A stretch of 50,947 nucleotides of DNA from the IMG/VR virus record IMGVR_UViG_3300042904_000032, positions 1-50,947 of that record, one strand, 5' to 3'. This document shows, piece after piece, positions 29,566 through 38,899 of this stretch (the first letter of the stretch is position 1; the number at the start of each line of letters is the position of its first letter). Both the position numbers and the translations under genes were made by a program. A model generated the notes under the pieces. The model did no database searches, was not told the origin of the DNA, and saw only the letters and a list, made by a program, of their open reading frames with translations. This DNA is from a virus.

Positions 29566-29906
29566 TTGAGGTAGTTGGATGTAGAATCCTAATTAAACCC
29601 TATAAGATTGAAGAAGCTGATGATGTCTTTGCTAGTGCTAAGCAGAATAAGATTATTATTCCTGAATTCACAGAACGCAAAGAACAGACTAAAATTGATC
29701 AGGGTACAATTTTAATGATGGGACCTACTTGTAATGTAGATTATGTAGGTACTGCAAAAGTAGGTGATGTGATTGCCTACGCTAAATTTGGCGGCAAGTT
29801 TATCGAAGATCCTGAAGATGGGGTAACCTATCTAGTGATTAATGATGAAGATCTTGTAGCTATTTTACACAAAAAGAAAGAGGTAGTGAATGTCGGAAGC
29901 GACTGA
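29562..29906 (+). CDS. GroES-like co-chaperonin
   Basis: A 114-aa protein with the Cpn10 fold signatures: VGCRILIKPYKIEE at the start, a loop segment (IIIPEFTERKEQTKIDQGTIL) at the mobile-loop position, and GPTCNVDYVGTAKVGDVIAYAKFGGKFI and LVINDEDLVAIL at the end. It should cap host GroEL and help fold the capsid, as T4 gp31 does (established for T4). It starts at GTG 29562 right after the 66-aa gene, in the block of head genes. Confidence 0.85.
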   Translation: MIEVVGCRILIKPYKIEEADDVFASAKQNKIIIPEFTERKEQTKIDQGTILMMGPTCNVDYVGTAKVGDVIAYAKFGGKFIEDPEDGVTYLVINDEDLVAILHKKKEVVNVGSD

Positions 29907-30678
29907 TGGCGTTAATACAGAACAAGTAGAGCAGCAGCCAGAATACACAGCGATTGAACAGAAGGCCATGGAACTTGGCTGGCGCCCAAAAGCTGAGTTT
30001 GAAGGTGGTGAAGAAGACTTTATTGAAGCTAAAGAATTTGTTCGGCGACAACCCCTCTTCGAAAAGATTTCCCAGCAAAGTCGTGAGATCAAGGAAGTTC
30101 GGAAGGCTCTAGAAGCCCTTAAAACCCACTATACGACGGTTAAAGAGACGGAGTATACCCGAGCCCTCAACCAACTTAAAGAAGCCCGTAAAACGGCGAT
30201 TTCTGAGGGTGATGGTGAACGGTTTGATGCTCTTGATCAGGAAATCAAAACTGTTGAAGGACAGGTAGAAGCAATTAAAGAGGCAAAAGAACAGCCTCTT
30301 GTCCAGGACACTCAAGTCCATCCTGAATTCCAGGCTTGGCTAAACCAGAACAAATGGTTTACTGAGACTAAGTATATGAGGGATTGGGCAGAGGAATACG
30401 GACAACATCTCCACGCGCGTGGCGCATCACCTTCTGAAGTGCTCAAGCAGGTATCGCAAGCGGTGAAGAAAGAATTCCCTCATAAGTTTACTAATCCTAA
30501 TAAACAAACTGCCCCAAATGTAGAAAGCGGGGGTAAGTCTAGCGGAAGCTCCACTAAGAAGTTTAGTGAAGGTGATCTGTCAGAACAGGAAGTAAAAATT
30601 ATGAATACCCTCGTTAGGCAGGGTGTGATGACTAAAGAGAAATACTTGGCAGACCTTTTGGCTGTTAAGAAATCTTAA
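29890..30678 (+). CDS. Scaffolding protein
   Basis: A 262-aa highly charged, helical protein just before the capsid genes. It has acidic N-terminal parts (EQVEQQPEYTAIEQKAMELGW), a long coiled-coil middle (REIKEVRKALEALKTHYTTV, and QLKEARKTAISEGDGERFDALDQ), a Pro/Gly/Ser linker and a basic C-terminal helix (EKYLADLLAVKKS) that could bind the coat protein. Composition, length and order match podovirus scaffolds. Confidence 0.82.
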   Translation: MSEATDGVNTEQVEQQPEYTAIEQKAMELGWRPKAEFEGGEEDFIEAKEFVRRQPLFEKISQQSREIKEVRKALEALKTHYTTVKETEYTRALNQLKEARKTAISEGDGERFDALDQEIKTVEGQVEAIKEAKEQPLVQDTQVHPEFQAWLNQNKWFTETKYMRDWAEEYGQHLHARGASPSEVLKQVSQAVKKEFPHKFTNPNKQTAPNVESGGKSSGSSTKKFSEGDLSEQEVKIMNTLVRQGVMTKEKYLADLLAVKKS

Positions 30679-30687
30679 GGAGCAACT

Positions 30688-31104
30688 ATGAGCAGACAAG
30701 CAAACTCACCGACGCCAGAGCGTCCCAAGCGGGTCCCCCTAAGCGGTCGTAACCGACTAGCAATTCGGGATAAGGACCCCAATTATGTCTATCGATATGT
30801 TAATGCTAATCTAGAGAATGATCCTGACCGTATAGAACGGATGAAGGAAGCGGGTTATGAAATTGTACCCCGTGCAGCTTCTGGTAAGCTAGGTGACGAT
30901 CGTGTGGACAATGCCTCTTCAATGGGTTCGGCAGCAGAGATCTCTGTGGGTCAAGGTACTAAGGCAATCCTTATGCGTCAGCGTAAGGAGTTTTATGACC
31001 AAGATCAGGCTACAAAGCAAGCAGAAATTGATGCTATTGAAAGAACAATGAAGAGAGAGTCCAAATCTGATTACGGTACTCTTGAAGTCGTAAACCCTCG
31101 ATAA
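30688..31104 (+). CDS. Conserved head-region protein (138 aa)
   Basis: A 138-aa basic protein (MSRQANSPTPERPKRVPLSG), with a middle segment IRDKDPNYVYRYVNANLENDPDRIERM and a helical C-terminal part. Similar proteins lie between scaffold and capsid in other podoviruses, as far as I recall, without known function. The ribosome site AAGGAGC precedes ATG. May assist capsid assembly. Confidence 0.72.
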   Translation: MSRQANSPTPERPKRVPLSGRNRLAIRDKDPNYVYRYVNANLENDPDRIERMKEAGYEIVPRAASGKLGDDRVDNASSMGSAAEISVGQGTKAILMRQRKEFYDQDQATKQAEIDAIERTMKRESKSDYGTLEVVNPR

Positions 31105-31153
31105 AGGGAAAATGATTTGGGCCTCTCAATCTTAACTAGAAAGGATAGGCCCT

Positions 31154-31783
31154 ATGGCTAATACTTCGAAAATTCGGGGTTTCATTCCTGTTAAACACAT
31201 GAATGGTTCCCCCTATAACGGTCAATGCAACACTTACGTAGCTCTTGCTGCAGATGGTACTGCTTTGTTCGTTGGTGATCCCGTTAAACTAAGTGGTTCT
31301 GCCCACACTTCTGGCGTAGCATCAATTGCGAAAGCGACTGCTGGTGCTGCTGTTGTAGGTGTTGTGGTTGGTTTCGTTAACACTAAGTTTGACCCAATTA
31401 CAGGTGCGATGACTGCGGGCTCAGTATCTCTTGATACTCCTCAATATCGTCCTGCTTCCACTCTACAATATGTTTTGGTAGCCGACGCTCCAGATCTTAT
31501 TTATGAGGTGGAAGCTGTTACTGGCTCAAATTCAGCCTATTCATTTGCTGTAGCAGATGTGGGTCTGAATGCTGATCTAGCTACTGTTGCAGGCTCTACG
31601 ACTACAGGTGCTTCCGCGGCTGCTTTGGACATGTCCACTGCTGCTACTACGGCTACTCTGCAGTTTAAGATCTTGGGTTCTGTATTGCGCCCAGATAATG
31701 AACCAACCGGTAACTCTACCAAGGTGCTTGTTAAGATTAACAATGCCACCATGGGTAATGGTACTGGCGCAACTGGTCAATAA
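31154..31783 (+). CDS. Head decoration or structural protein (209 aa)
   Basis: A 209-aa protein rich in Ala, Gly, Thr and Val with a beta-rich pattern (VKHMNGSPYNGQCNTYVAL, then KLSGSAHTSGVASIAKA and VGVVVGFV). It lies just upstream of the capsid gene and resembles phage structural or decoration proteins rather than enzymes. The ribosome site AAAGGAT precedes ATG 31154. Function inferred from position and composition. Confidence 0.72.
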   Translation: MANTSKIRGFIPVKHMNGSPYNGQCNTYVALAADGTALFVGDPVKLSGSAHTSGVASIAKATAGAAVVGVVVGFVNTKFDPITGAMTAGSVSLDTPQYRPASTLQYVLVADAPDLIYEVEAVTGSNSAYSFAVADVGLNADLATVAGSTTTGASAAALDMSTAATTATLQFKILGSVLRPDNEPTGNSTKVLVKINNATMGNGTGATGQ

Positions 31784-31793
31784 GGAGTAATCT

Positions 31794-32729
31794 ATGTCTA
31801 CTGGTATTATTACTACTTCCAGCTTTGCCAAGGCCCTATGGCCTGGTGTAAATGCTTGGTATGGTGATGCATATTCGCAATATCCCGTTGAATGGGATAA
31901 ACTGTTTGAGAAACATACTTCACGCCGTGCGTTTGAAGAAGATGTTGGTACTAGCCATTTCGGGCTAGCAGGTGTAAAAACTGAAGGTGGTGCTATTTCC
32001 TATGATAGCTCACGTCAGGGCTTCACCTCACGATACAACCATGTGACTTATGCCCTTGGTTTTATCATTACCCGGGAAATGGTTGATGATGATCTATATG
32101 ACGTCATCGGTAAGCAGAAGGCTTCCTCACTGGCGTTCTCAATGCGTCAGACAAAGGAAATCATCGCAGCCAACGTTTACAATCGTGCGTTCAATACTTC
32201 CTATACTGGTGGTGACGGTGCAACTCTAATTGCCTCAGCAGGTGGTGGTGGCTCAGCTACTGCTCCTAATGTGGCAGGCGGCACTTATACCAATGGTGTG
32301 GCTACTGCTGCTGACTTGTCAGAAGCTGCCCTTGAACAGGCATGTATTGATATTGCCGGCTTTACTAACGATCGTGGTCTAAAGATTGCTGTCCGTCCCC
32401 AATCGCTCATTATTCCTAAGGAACTAATGTTCGAGGCACAGCGTATCCTTAAGACTGAAGGTCGTGTTGGTACTGATCTAAATGATCTGAATGCCATCAA
32501 GACTTTGGGTATGATTCCTCAAATCATTGTTAACCATTATCTCACGGATACGGATGCCTGGTTCATCAAGACCGATGTGAAGAATGGTCTGAAGCACTTC
32601 GAACGTCGTGCGGATGAGTTTAACATGGATTCAGACTTCGACACTGAAAATGCTAAGTATAAGGCTTCTGCGCGTTATAGCTTTGGCTGGACAGATCGTC
32701 GTGCTCTGTATGGTTCACCCGGCGCCTAA
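31794..32729 (+). CDS. Major capsid protein
   Basis: A 311-aa protein with the HK97-fold type of capsid sequence: N-terminal arm, FEKHTSRRAFEEDVG, ALGFIITREMVDDDLYDVIGKQKASSLAFSMRQTKE (spine helix), then a long loop with ASAGGGGSATAPN (residues 146-158), and a C-terminal beta domain (RVGTDLNDLNAIKTLGMIPQIIVNHYL). A strong terminator directly after the gene implies high expression relative to downstream genes. Order (scaffold, capsid) supports this. Confidence 0.9.
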   Translation: MSTGIITTSSFAKALWPGVNAWYGDAYSQYPVEWDKLFEKHTSRRAFEEDVGTSHFGLAGVKTEGGAISYDSSRQGFTSRYNHVTYALGFIITREMVDDDLYDVIGKQKASSLAFSMRQTKEIIAANVYNRAFNTSYTGGDGATLIASAGGGGSATAPNVAGGTYTNGVATAADLSEAALEQACIDIAGFTNDRGLKIAVRPQSLIIPKELMFEAQRILKTEGRVGTDLNDLNAIKTLGMIPQIIVNHYLTDTDAWFIKTDVKNGLKHFERRADEFNMDSDFDTENAKYKASARYSFGWTDRRALYGSPGA

Positions 32730-32738
32730 TGTTTAACC

Positions 32739-32760
32739 GGGGTCCTTCGGGACCCCTTTT
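32739..32760 (+). terminator. Intrinsic terminator after the capsid gene
   Basis: GGGGTCC-TTCG-GGACCCC followed by TTTT. A 7-bp GC-rich stem with a UUCG tetraloop, typical of strong terminators. Downstream genes are therefore expressed by read-through. Confidence 0.9.
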
Positions 32761-32771
32761 AAGGAGAAACT

Positions 32772-33200
32772 ATGGCAGCTCGTCCATTAGAAACAGTTAG
32801 TAATACAACTCCACCTAGAGTGGAGATTTATAGCAAAACCGTGCGGATTGCCCGTACAGACACCACTGCATTCAATGCTTTTGTCCTACCTAAGGGGGCA
32901 GTTATTGCTGGCTCTTATGTGATGGGTACAGTAGCCTCAGATGCAGCAACTACAGCCACTGTTAGTGTTGGTAGTAACCCTGGCACCACAAATGAATGTG
33001 TTGCCGCTTTTAGTGTAAAGACTAACGGCTTGGGATTCTTTGCGACAGGTGCCACAGGTGGTACTAGTGTTGGTTCCCAACTAACTGCAGATACATTAAT
33101 GAAAGCAGTCTACGCAGAAACTGGTACAGCGTCCACTACTGGTGGTCCTTGGCTAGTGAAAGTAGATTACTACTTCCCACAACCAGGCAACAGCTGGTAA
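32772..33200 (+). CDS. Structural protein, beta-rich (142 aa)
   Basis: A 142-aa protein of Ala/Thr/Val/Gly-rich strands (FVLPKGAVIAGSYVMGTVAS, then TATVSVGSNPGTTNECVAAF) resembling small phage capsid-associated or head-tail proteins. The ribosome site AAGGAG precedes ATG. Flanked by terminators on both sides. Confidence 0.72.
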   Translation: MAARPLETVSNTTPPRVEIYSKTVRIARTDTTAFNAFVLPKGAVIAGSYVMGTVASDAATTATVSVGSNPGTTNECVAAFSVKTNGLGFFATGATGGTSVGSQLTADTLMKAVYAETGTASTTGGPWLVKVDYYFPQPGNSW

Positions 33201-33206
33201 TCTTTT

Positions 33207-33231
33207 GGAGGGGCTTGTCCCCTCCTCTTTT
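33207..33231 (+). terminator. Intrinsic terminator between two structural genes
   Basis: GGAGGGG-CTTGT-CCCCTCC followed by TCTTTT. A 7-bp GC-rich stem. Second step-down element in the structural operon. Confidence 0.82.
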
Positions 33232-33242
33232 AGGAGCTAATC

Positions 33243-33554
33243 ATGGGCACATACGTACAACAAGTTCCAGTTAAATTTAAAAGCAACACAGTGGTAGTAG
33301 GCACTCCAGTATATGTAGATGTACAGAGTTACCCCTTCCCTCTCACTGTAACAGCGATTCCAGGCGGTGGCGGTACGCTTGCCGTTGCATATAGCACAAC
33401 TCCCAATGCAGCCGGTACTACAGGTACAGCTACGTGGATTGATTGGCCATCAGGTGCTGTAGCAGCCACAACTTCAGACAGCCTCTTATCTCCTGTCTCT
33501 GCATTACGATTTACTGCGACCACAGCAGATGGTGTGGCAGAATTAAATGGCTAA
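33243..33554 (+). CDS. Structural protein, beta-rich (103 aa)
   Basis: A 103-aa protein with strands (VVVGTPVYVDVQ, then LTVTAIPGGGGTLAVAYST) and the pattern of small phage head or tail proteins. It overlaps the next gene by 8 nt. The ribosome site AGGAG precedes ATG 33243. Confidence 0.7.
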   Translation: MGTYVQQVPVKFKSNTVVVGTPVYVDVQSYPFPLTVTAIPGGGGTLAVAYSTTPNAAGTTGTATWIDWPSGAVAATTSDSLLSPVSALRFTATTADGVAELNG

Positions 33555-36500
33555 CTATCTCTGGAAAAGCCAGAGGAATTATTCTGGTATTTGGAGAGGG
33601 AGTGTATGGAATGTGTCCCCAACCGGTACACGGTTGTCGCTGGACGGTCCCACAATCTTAGATCCAGATGGTAATCCTATTCACCTAAGAGGTACTAACC
33701 AAGGTACCTGGGGTGAGAACTACTCAATTGATGCCCCAGCTATTGCTAGCTATGGGGCTACTGTCGTCCGTATTTTGATTCGTTGGGAAGGTGATTATGA
33801 AGCAGGTATTGACTGCTCTAGTGAAAACCCAGCGGACGATTATATTGATCCCGCCCACTTTCTCCAATTCATGGAAGAAATTGATTGGCTCATTGCCCAA
33901 GGTATTTGGGTTATTGTCGCTTTTGATAGTGACTTTGGGGCAGCCAACCGGGGTCTAGGTGGTGCCGATTGGAATTTCTTTGACAGCACACCAGAGGGTC
34001 TCCAATACCGTGCCCGTTTTAAGCAGGGCTGGAGAAAGATTGAGCGTGCTATTCGTGGGAAAAACTACATTGCTGCTTTGGAACTTCTTCCTGAGCCAAT
34101 GCCTACAGGCGATAGTTCTGCCTATGTGGATGAATTAATTGATTTCTATGAAGAAATCGCAGATGACCTCATTAACCAGGGATGCACCACTCCTTTCCTA
34201 GTAGGTCCCCGTGATAGCTATAACGCCCTCTACATCGACGAGATTTTGATGCCGGGGCGTTCAGACATGATCTACACGATTGATCATCTGAATAATAAGA
34301 CAGAGAATGAAGACACCATGGTGACATGGATGGAAGGGCTTGCCGCATTCCGTGATACTAACAATGTGCCCGTGCTAATTAACCAGCTAGGCCGTAATAG
34401 TTCCGATGACGAAGGTAATGCCACGACCACTGAAAACCTTGGCTTAACGGCCCTATGTGGGGCTTTGTCATGTGCTAATGCACATGGCATCCATTATACT
34501 CATTGGCAATATCACCAAAATACTGGTAATGCTGGTGCGTATGCTCTTTGGTATAAAACGGTATATCCTGGTGATGGCCCATATAACTGGACACCTAAAA
34601 CCAACGAAATTGCAGCATTTACTTTCCATATGAATCAGACAGGCGCTTCTTTGGAAGCAGCCGCCATTGCTGCTGCCACAGCAGCTAATGCAGAACTATG
34701 GTATGTTAAAAGCGATTTCTCAAATGTTTGGCAAACTAATGATACCAGCACACCAGTAACAGCCGTAGGCCAAACTATTGGCCGTCTGGCTCCTGTGGTG
34801 GGTACTCGTGTGTGGTCTCAATCATCTGCCACATTACGACCCCTCTTAGCTGAAGGTGTGAATGATTATCATATGGTATTTGATGGTACCGATGATACTA
34901 TGCAATTGGATGCTACTTATTTTGCTGACGGAGATGACACCTTTGTAATTTGTGCGGGTAGGGCTGCACCTGCTGCTGCAAACCGTGTGATGTTTCACAC
35001 AGGCAACTCCAGTGCCAACGTACGTTATCCTTATCTAGCTGTAAATGCCACCGACGTAGTAACCGCTGCTTGGCGTGGTGACGATACTACTTTACGGAAT
35101 ACAGACACAACAACATTATGTGATGACCGTGCGATTGTGGCTACCGCGTGGAAGTCTGGTGCTACTAAAAAGAATTTCCTACAAGGTGTTCAGGAAGGCA
35201 CAACAAACAGTGATGCTGTCGGTTCTATTGCATCTATCACACGTACTCGGCTTGGTGCCTCTACAACAGGATCTAACCCCTTTAATGGTCCCATTGCACT
35301 AGTCTGTATTTCTAAGACAATGACAGATGAGCAACGCCGGGCCATTGCTCGTTGGGGAGCATGGTTAGTTGGTGCTCCATTCCGTGGAGCTATTCCCCAG
35401 GAAACTGAGACCTGGGGAAGTGAAGAACTTCTTTCAGTGAATATGGGCCCCAATTACGACTTTAGCACACGAGTATTTATTAATGTGCTTCATAGTGGTC
35501 GTGCATGGTGTCCTGACTCTAATGGCGGTGGTTATGGATATGAAAACGTAACACTAAAAACTGTCGGAGAAAAGGGATATCCAGCAACTGGTGAAACAGC
35601 CACAATGGTGTTTCTGTCTGACCTTACAGACTACGACGCAGGGGATTATCTATTTGAGTGTTCTGGTGACTTGTCTAGTAAGATTACTAATATGGGCACA
35701 GGATCATGGTTCTCTGGTCCCACATACAGTGCTATTACTAATAAGACCACAGGAACATGGCGTATTGCCACAGGGCAAGATGGTACCGGCATCCTCGCAC
35801 TAAAGTTTACTAATGTGCCAGCGGATTTTGGTGCCTTGAAATTTAACGCCCCAGGGTATGCATTGGCTACTACCGATGTATTCCGATCAGATGCCCTCAC
35901 TCACTTTGCCCCATTTAAGACTCTCCGTTTCATGGATTGGTTAGAAACAAACGGCAGTGAAACCGATTGGGCAGAGGCTGGGAATCAAGACACTGATTGG
36001 GCAACAGCCCGGGCTTCTAAATGGGATGATGCTTTCTGGTATAAGCACTCTCTAAAGGCATGCTTCGACTTCTTCTTTGCGAATGATTCTAATATCATTT
36101 GGACGAATATTCCAGCAAAAGCCACTGATGCCTATATTAGTTCTTATGTAGCTGAAGGCGCTGTACGTTTGGCCGCTGATAAGACTTGGTGGATTGAATT
36201 TGGCAATGAACTTTGGAATAACACACTAGGTCAATCCACTGCCTACATGGATATGCGAACAGGTGGATTTACGGCTGCTAAGGTTAAGGCCGGCGACGAT
36301 TTCACAAGCATTAGTCGTACTAGTAATGTAGTCACAGCCGTATTTGACACAGCACACAATCTTACTAATGGTGCGAGTGTATATGTAAAACATAAAGATG
36401 ATATATTTACCGCAGGAACTGAAGTAATTACCGTGGTTAATGCCACAACAATTACATGGGCGGATGTGGGAGCAGATAATGCGTCTATTTCTCATGCTGA

Positions 36501-37611
36501 TGATGACACCTATATTATTGGTGACACCAGCCACATGTTAGCGGCAAACCTCTCTGACTATAATCAGCCAGAGCCCAACACTACAGCTAACTATATCCGA
36601 ATCCGGTATGCTCTAACACGTGCTAGGGAGATTTGGGAAGCTGTAGATGCATTAGGTGAGACTGCTCGCATTAAGGTTCTGCTAGGTACCCAGGGGGATA
36701 ATACCTTTAATTATGTACCTTGTTTAGTATGGGCTAAAGAGCAATATGGGGATTTGAATTGGCTGTATGCTATGCCCCCCGCCACTTATGCTGAACCTGC
36801 AAACCCAGCCGGCATTGCTAGTGAGGATGATGTCTTTACTCAGTTAGATACTGATATGACAGACATTATGGAGAAGATGTTACGTTGGAATAATCTAATG
36901 ACTACATTAGGCATGCACAGTGTTTCTTATGAATGTGGCCCACACACTCATTGGAACGGGGGTAATGCCGCTGCAACGCCGTTTATTCTAGCAGCACACT
37001 TAGACAGTCGTATGGGTGATCGTGTAATCGATTGGCATCAAAGTTGGGTTAATCGTGGTGGACAGCAATTCTGCTGGTTCCATGGAGGCATTACAGAGGC
37101 CGCCGCCGATCCTAATTCTACTTGGCCAGTGACTTATGGTGATTTCACTGATGATGCGACTTCAGAGAAATATCAAGCTTTCGTAACTCTTGAAAATACT
37201 TCTGTACTTCCCGTAGAGGAGTCTGGGGTAAACTTTGGGACTATTCGATATATTGATGTTTTACCTGATTCAGGTGCATTACTCGCTCAAGTATCTAACT
37301 GGCTAGTGATTGATCCTGCTGAGGCAACATTTGATATCACTATTAATGTAGCTGTAGAAACTGCTGGCAACTATACCTTAGCAATTGATGCCGCACGCCA
37401 CACAGATGCTGCGGTTGCTTATGAGGCGTTTGTTGATGGTGCCTCTGTGAGTGCGGGTAATTTACCCTCTGTTAACGTATTTACTACTGCTCCAAGTGAA
37501 GCATTTAGCACTACCGTATCATTAAGTGCAGGAATTCACACTGTTAAATTCCATGTCGACAATGCAAGTCGGGCCGATTGGGTAGGTTTATATCGTGTTC
37601 GTTTAACTTAA
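33547..37611 (+). CDS. Giant tail protein with two glycoside-hydrolase-like domains
   Basis: A 1354-aa virion protein. Residues about 30-345 look like a GH5-type barrel: LDPDGNPIHLRGTNQGTW, LELLPEPM (E183 at the acid/base position) and INQLGRN at the nucleophile position, where the usual glutamate is Gln280. Residues 440-615 resemble a LamG/concanavalin-like module (MVFDGTDDTMQLD). A second barrel follows, with FGNELWNN (E888) and SYECGPHTHW (E1129) as likely catalytic acids, interrupted by a beta insertion near residues 915-1000. The C-terminal 110 residues look like a carbohydrate-binding beta domain. It probably binds or degrades a host surface polysaccharide. It replaces a classical tail-fibre at this position. 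Confidence 0.82.
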   Translation: MANYLWKSQRNYSGIWRGSVWNVSPTGTRLSLDGPTILDPDGNPIHLRGTNQGTWGENYSIDAPAIASYGATVVRILIRWEGDYEAGIDCSSENPADDYIDPAHFLQFMEEIDWLIAQGIWVIVAFDSDFGAANRGLGGADWNFFDSTPEGLQYRARFKQGWRKIERAIRGKNYIAALELLPEPMPTGDSSAYVDELIDFYEEIADDLINQGCTTPFLVGPRDSYNALYIDEILMPGRSDMIYTIDHLNNKTENEDTMVTWMEGLAAFRDTNNVPVLINQLGRNSSDDEGNATTTENLGLTALCGALSCANAHGIHYTHWQYHQNTGNAGAYALWYKTVYPGDGPYNWTPKTNEIAAFTFHMNQTGASLEAAAIAAATAANAELWYVKSDFSNVWQTNDTSTPVTAVGQTIGRLAPVVGTRVWSQSSATLRPLLAEGVNDYHMVFDGTDDTMQLDATYFADGDDTFVICAGRAAPAAANRVMFHTGNSSANVRYPYLAVNATDVVTAAWRGDDTTLRNTDTTTLCDDRAIVATAWKSGATKKNFLQGVQEGTTNSDAVGSIASITRTRLGASTTGSNPFNGPIALVCISKTMTDEQRRAIARWGAWLVGAPFRGAIPQETETWGSEELLSVNMGPNYDFSTRVFINVLHSGRAWCPDSNGGGYGYENVTLKTVGEKGYPATGETATMVFLSDLTDYDAGDYLFECSGDLSSKITNMGTGSWFSGPTYSAITNKTTGTWRIATGQDGTGILALKFTNVPADFGALKFNAPGYALATTDVFRSDALTHFAPFKTLRFMDWLETNGSETDWAEAGNQDTDWATARASKWDDAFWYKHSLKACFDFFFANDSNIIWTNIPAKATDAYISSYVAEGAVRLAADKTWWIEFGNELWNNTLGQSTAYMDMRTGGFTAAKVKAGDDFTSISRTSNVVTAVFDTAHNLTNGASVYVKHKDDIFTAGTEVITVVNATTITWADVGADNASISHADDDTYIIGDTSHMLAANLSDYNQPEPNTTANYIRIRYALTRAREIWEAVDALGETARIKVLLGTQGDNTFNYVPCLVWAKEQYGDLNWLYAMPPATYAEPANPAGIASEDDVFTQLDTDMTDIMEKMLRWNNLMTTLGMHSVSYECGPHTHWNGGNAAATPFILAAHLDSRMGDRVIDWHQSWVNRGGQQFCWFHGGITEAAADPNSTWPVTYGDFTDDATSEKYQAFVTLENTSVLPVEESGVNFGTIRYIDVLPDSGALLAQVSNWLVIDPAEATFDITINVAVETAGNYTLAIDAARHTDAAVAYEAFVDGASVSAGNLPSVNVFTTAPSEAFSTTVSLSAGIHTVKFHVDNASRADWVGLYRVRLT

Positions 37612-37620
37612 AAGAATATT

Positions 37621-37857
37621 ATGGAATTAGAGATTTTTAAATGGATAGTTATGACTTTAGGTGGGATTGTGGTATGGTTTATGCGTAAAACAATTAGTGA
37701 TACTCAAGAAGATATCCAAAAGATGAAGGCAGAGATGGATTCTATGAAGCAGAAATATCTTCATAAAGATGACTTCAAAGAATTCAAAGCTGATTTATGG
37801 AATATGTTTAATGAAATTAAACAGGATATTAGAGAAATCAAAAACTCAAATGGTTAA
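37621..37857 (+). CDS. Membrane-anchored coiled-coil protein (78 aa)
   Basis: A 78-aa protein: an N-terminal membrane helix (IFKWIVMTLGGIVVWFM, residues 5-21) followed by a long coiled coil (DIQKMKAEMDSMKQKYLH, then FNEIKQDIREIK). This layout is frequent in phage lysis or tail accessory proteins and holin-like genes. Role unknown; it lies between tail genes, not next to the endolysin. Confidence 0.7.
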   Translation: MELEIFKWIVMTLGGIVVWFMRKTISDTQEDIQKMKAEMDSMKQKYLHKDDFKEFKADLWNMFNEIKQDIREIKNSNG

Positions 37858-37862
37858 AGTAG

Positions 37863-38204
37863 ATGGCGACTAAAGGAAAATGGCCCGGGGAATGGAAAGT
37901 CATATGTGACGTATGTGGCTTTGAATTTCCTTCGGGCTCTGTTAGGAAACGCTGGGATGGCTTAATTGTCTGTGACGATGATTGGGAATCCCGCCATCCG
38001 CAAACACTTTATAATTACAAACATCATACCTCTGTTCCAGACCCAATTAGAGCAGAACCTCCAGATGTATTTGTGCATGTATGTACAATTATCTCTGCTA
38101 GTGGTTATGCTGGTCTGGCAACAGCAGGGTGTGCTCAAGCAGGAAATACCCAATTCTCCTATAGCTTTTTATTGGACTTCTTTTTAAATGGACATGAATC
38201 ATGA
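37863..38204 (+). CDS. Zinc-ribbon structural protein (113 aa)
   Basis: A 113-aa protein with a zinc ribbon half (VICDVCGFEF, then GLIVCDDDWESRHPQTL) and a C-terminal Ala/Gly/Leu-rich part. This CDVCG...CDDDWExRHPQ motif occurs in phage proteins near tail genes. Cysteines 15, 18 and about 39 could bind metal. Role unknown; it overlaps the gp4-like gene by 4 nt. Confidence 0.75.
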   Translation: MATKGKWPGEWKVICDVCGFEFPSGSVRKRWDGLIVCDDDWESRHPQTLYNYKHHTSVPDPIRAEPPDVFVHVCTIISASGYAGLATAGCAQAGNTQFSYSFLLDFFLNGHES

Positions 38205-38899
38205 CAACAAGTGGTAATACCATTTATCAACTTACACGAAATGAAATCCTTGAGGCAGCTATTGGAGCTTTAGGTGTTTTAGCAGAAGGACAAGCCCCGA
38301 GTTCAGACGACTATACAGTGGGGGCTAAATTACTTGGTACCACTATTGCCCGATTTCGAACATTTGGAATGCCTTTATGGGCTAGGATGAGTTATACATG
38401 GACCCCTACAACTAGTTCTTATACTATTGGGGATGGTCAAACTCTAGATACCCCATATCCTCTGCATTTGCTACAGGCATATCGGACAAATTCTAGTGGA
38501 ACTAAGATTAATATTGATATTGAATCTGATTATAATTATAACACTTTTCCCAGTAATTCTGGGGGGCAGATTCCTTATAAAATTAGTTACACTCCGAAAG
38601 TAAATCTTGGGACCATTAAATTATGGCCTACAGATTTATCAACAAATACAGAAACATTAACTATTGTTTATACCCGTCCTTTTGAATACTTTGATAGTAG
38701 TACCCATACCATGGATTTGCCGGAAGAATGGTATGACGCTGTAATTTATGATGTGGCTGTTAAACTTGCTCCCCGTTTTGGTGTTCCTATCCCTGATAGG
38801 CAAGAACTTAAAAAAGAAGCTAAAGTTTATTTAGATCAAGCAATGGAATTTAATTTTGAGGATGCTAGTTTCTTCGTAACTCCCCAAAGAAATCAATAA
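38201..38899 (+). CDS. Head-tail adaptor, P22 gp4-like
   Basis: A 232-aa protein beginning with a helical domain (TRNEILEAAIGALGVLAEGQAP, SSDDYTVGAKLLGTTIARFR), a beta barrel part and a C-terminal helix pair (LPEEWYDAVIYDVAVKLAPRFG, then ELKKEAKVYLDQAM). This matches tail accessory factor gp4 of P22-like phages, which extends the portal and joins the tail. It lies directly before the gp10-like gene, the usual order. ATG overlaps its neighbours. Confidence 0.85.
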   Translation: MTTSGNTIYQLTRNEILEAAIGALGVLAEGQAPSSDDYTVGAKLLGTTIARFRTFGMPLWARMSYTWTPTTSSYTIGDGQTLDTPYPLHLLQAYRTNSSGTKINIDIESDYNYNTFPSNSGGQIPYKISYTPKVNLGTIKLWPTDLSTNTETLTIVYTRPFEYFDSSTHTMDLPEEWYDAVIYDVAVKLAPRFGVPIPDRQELKKEAKVYLDQAMEFNFEDASFFVTPQRNQ

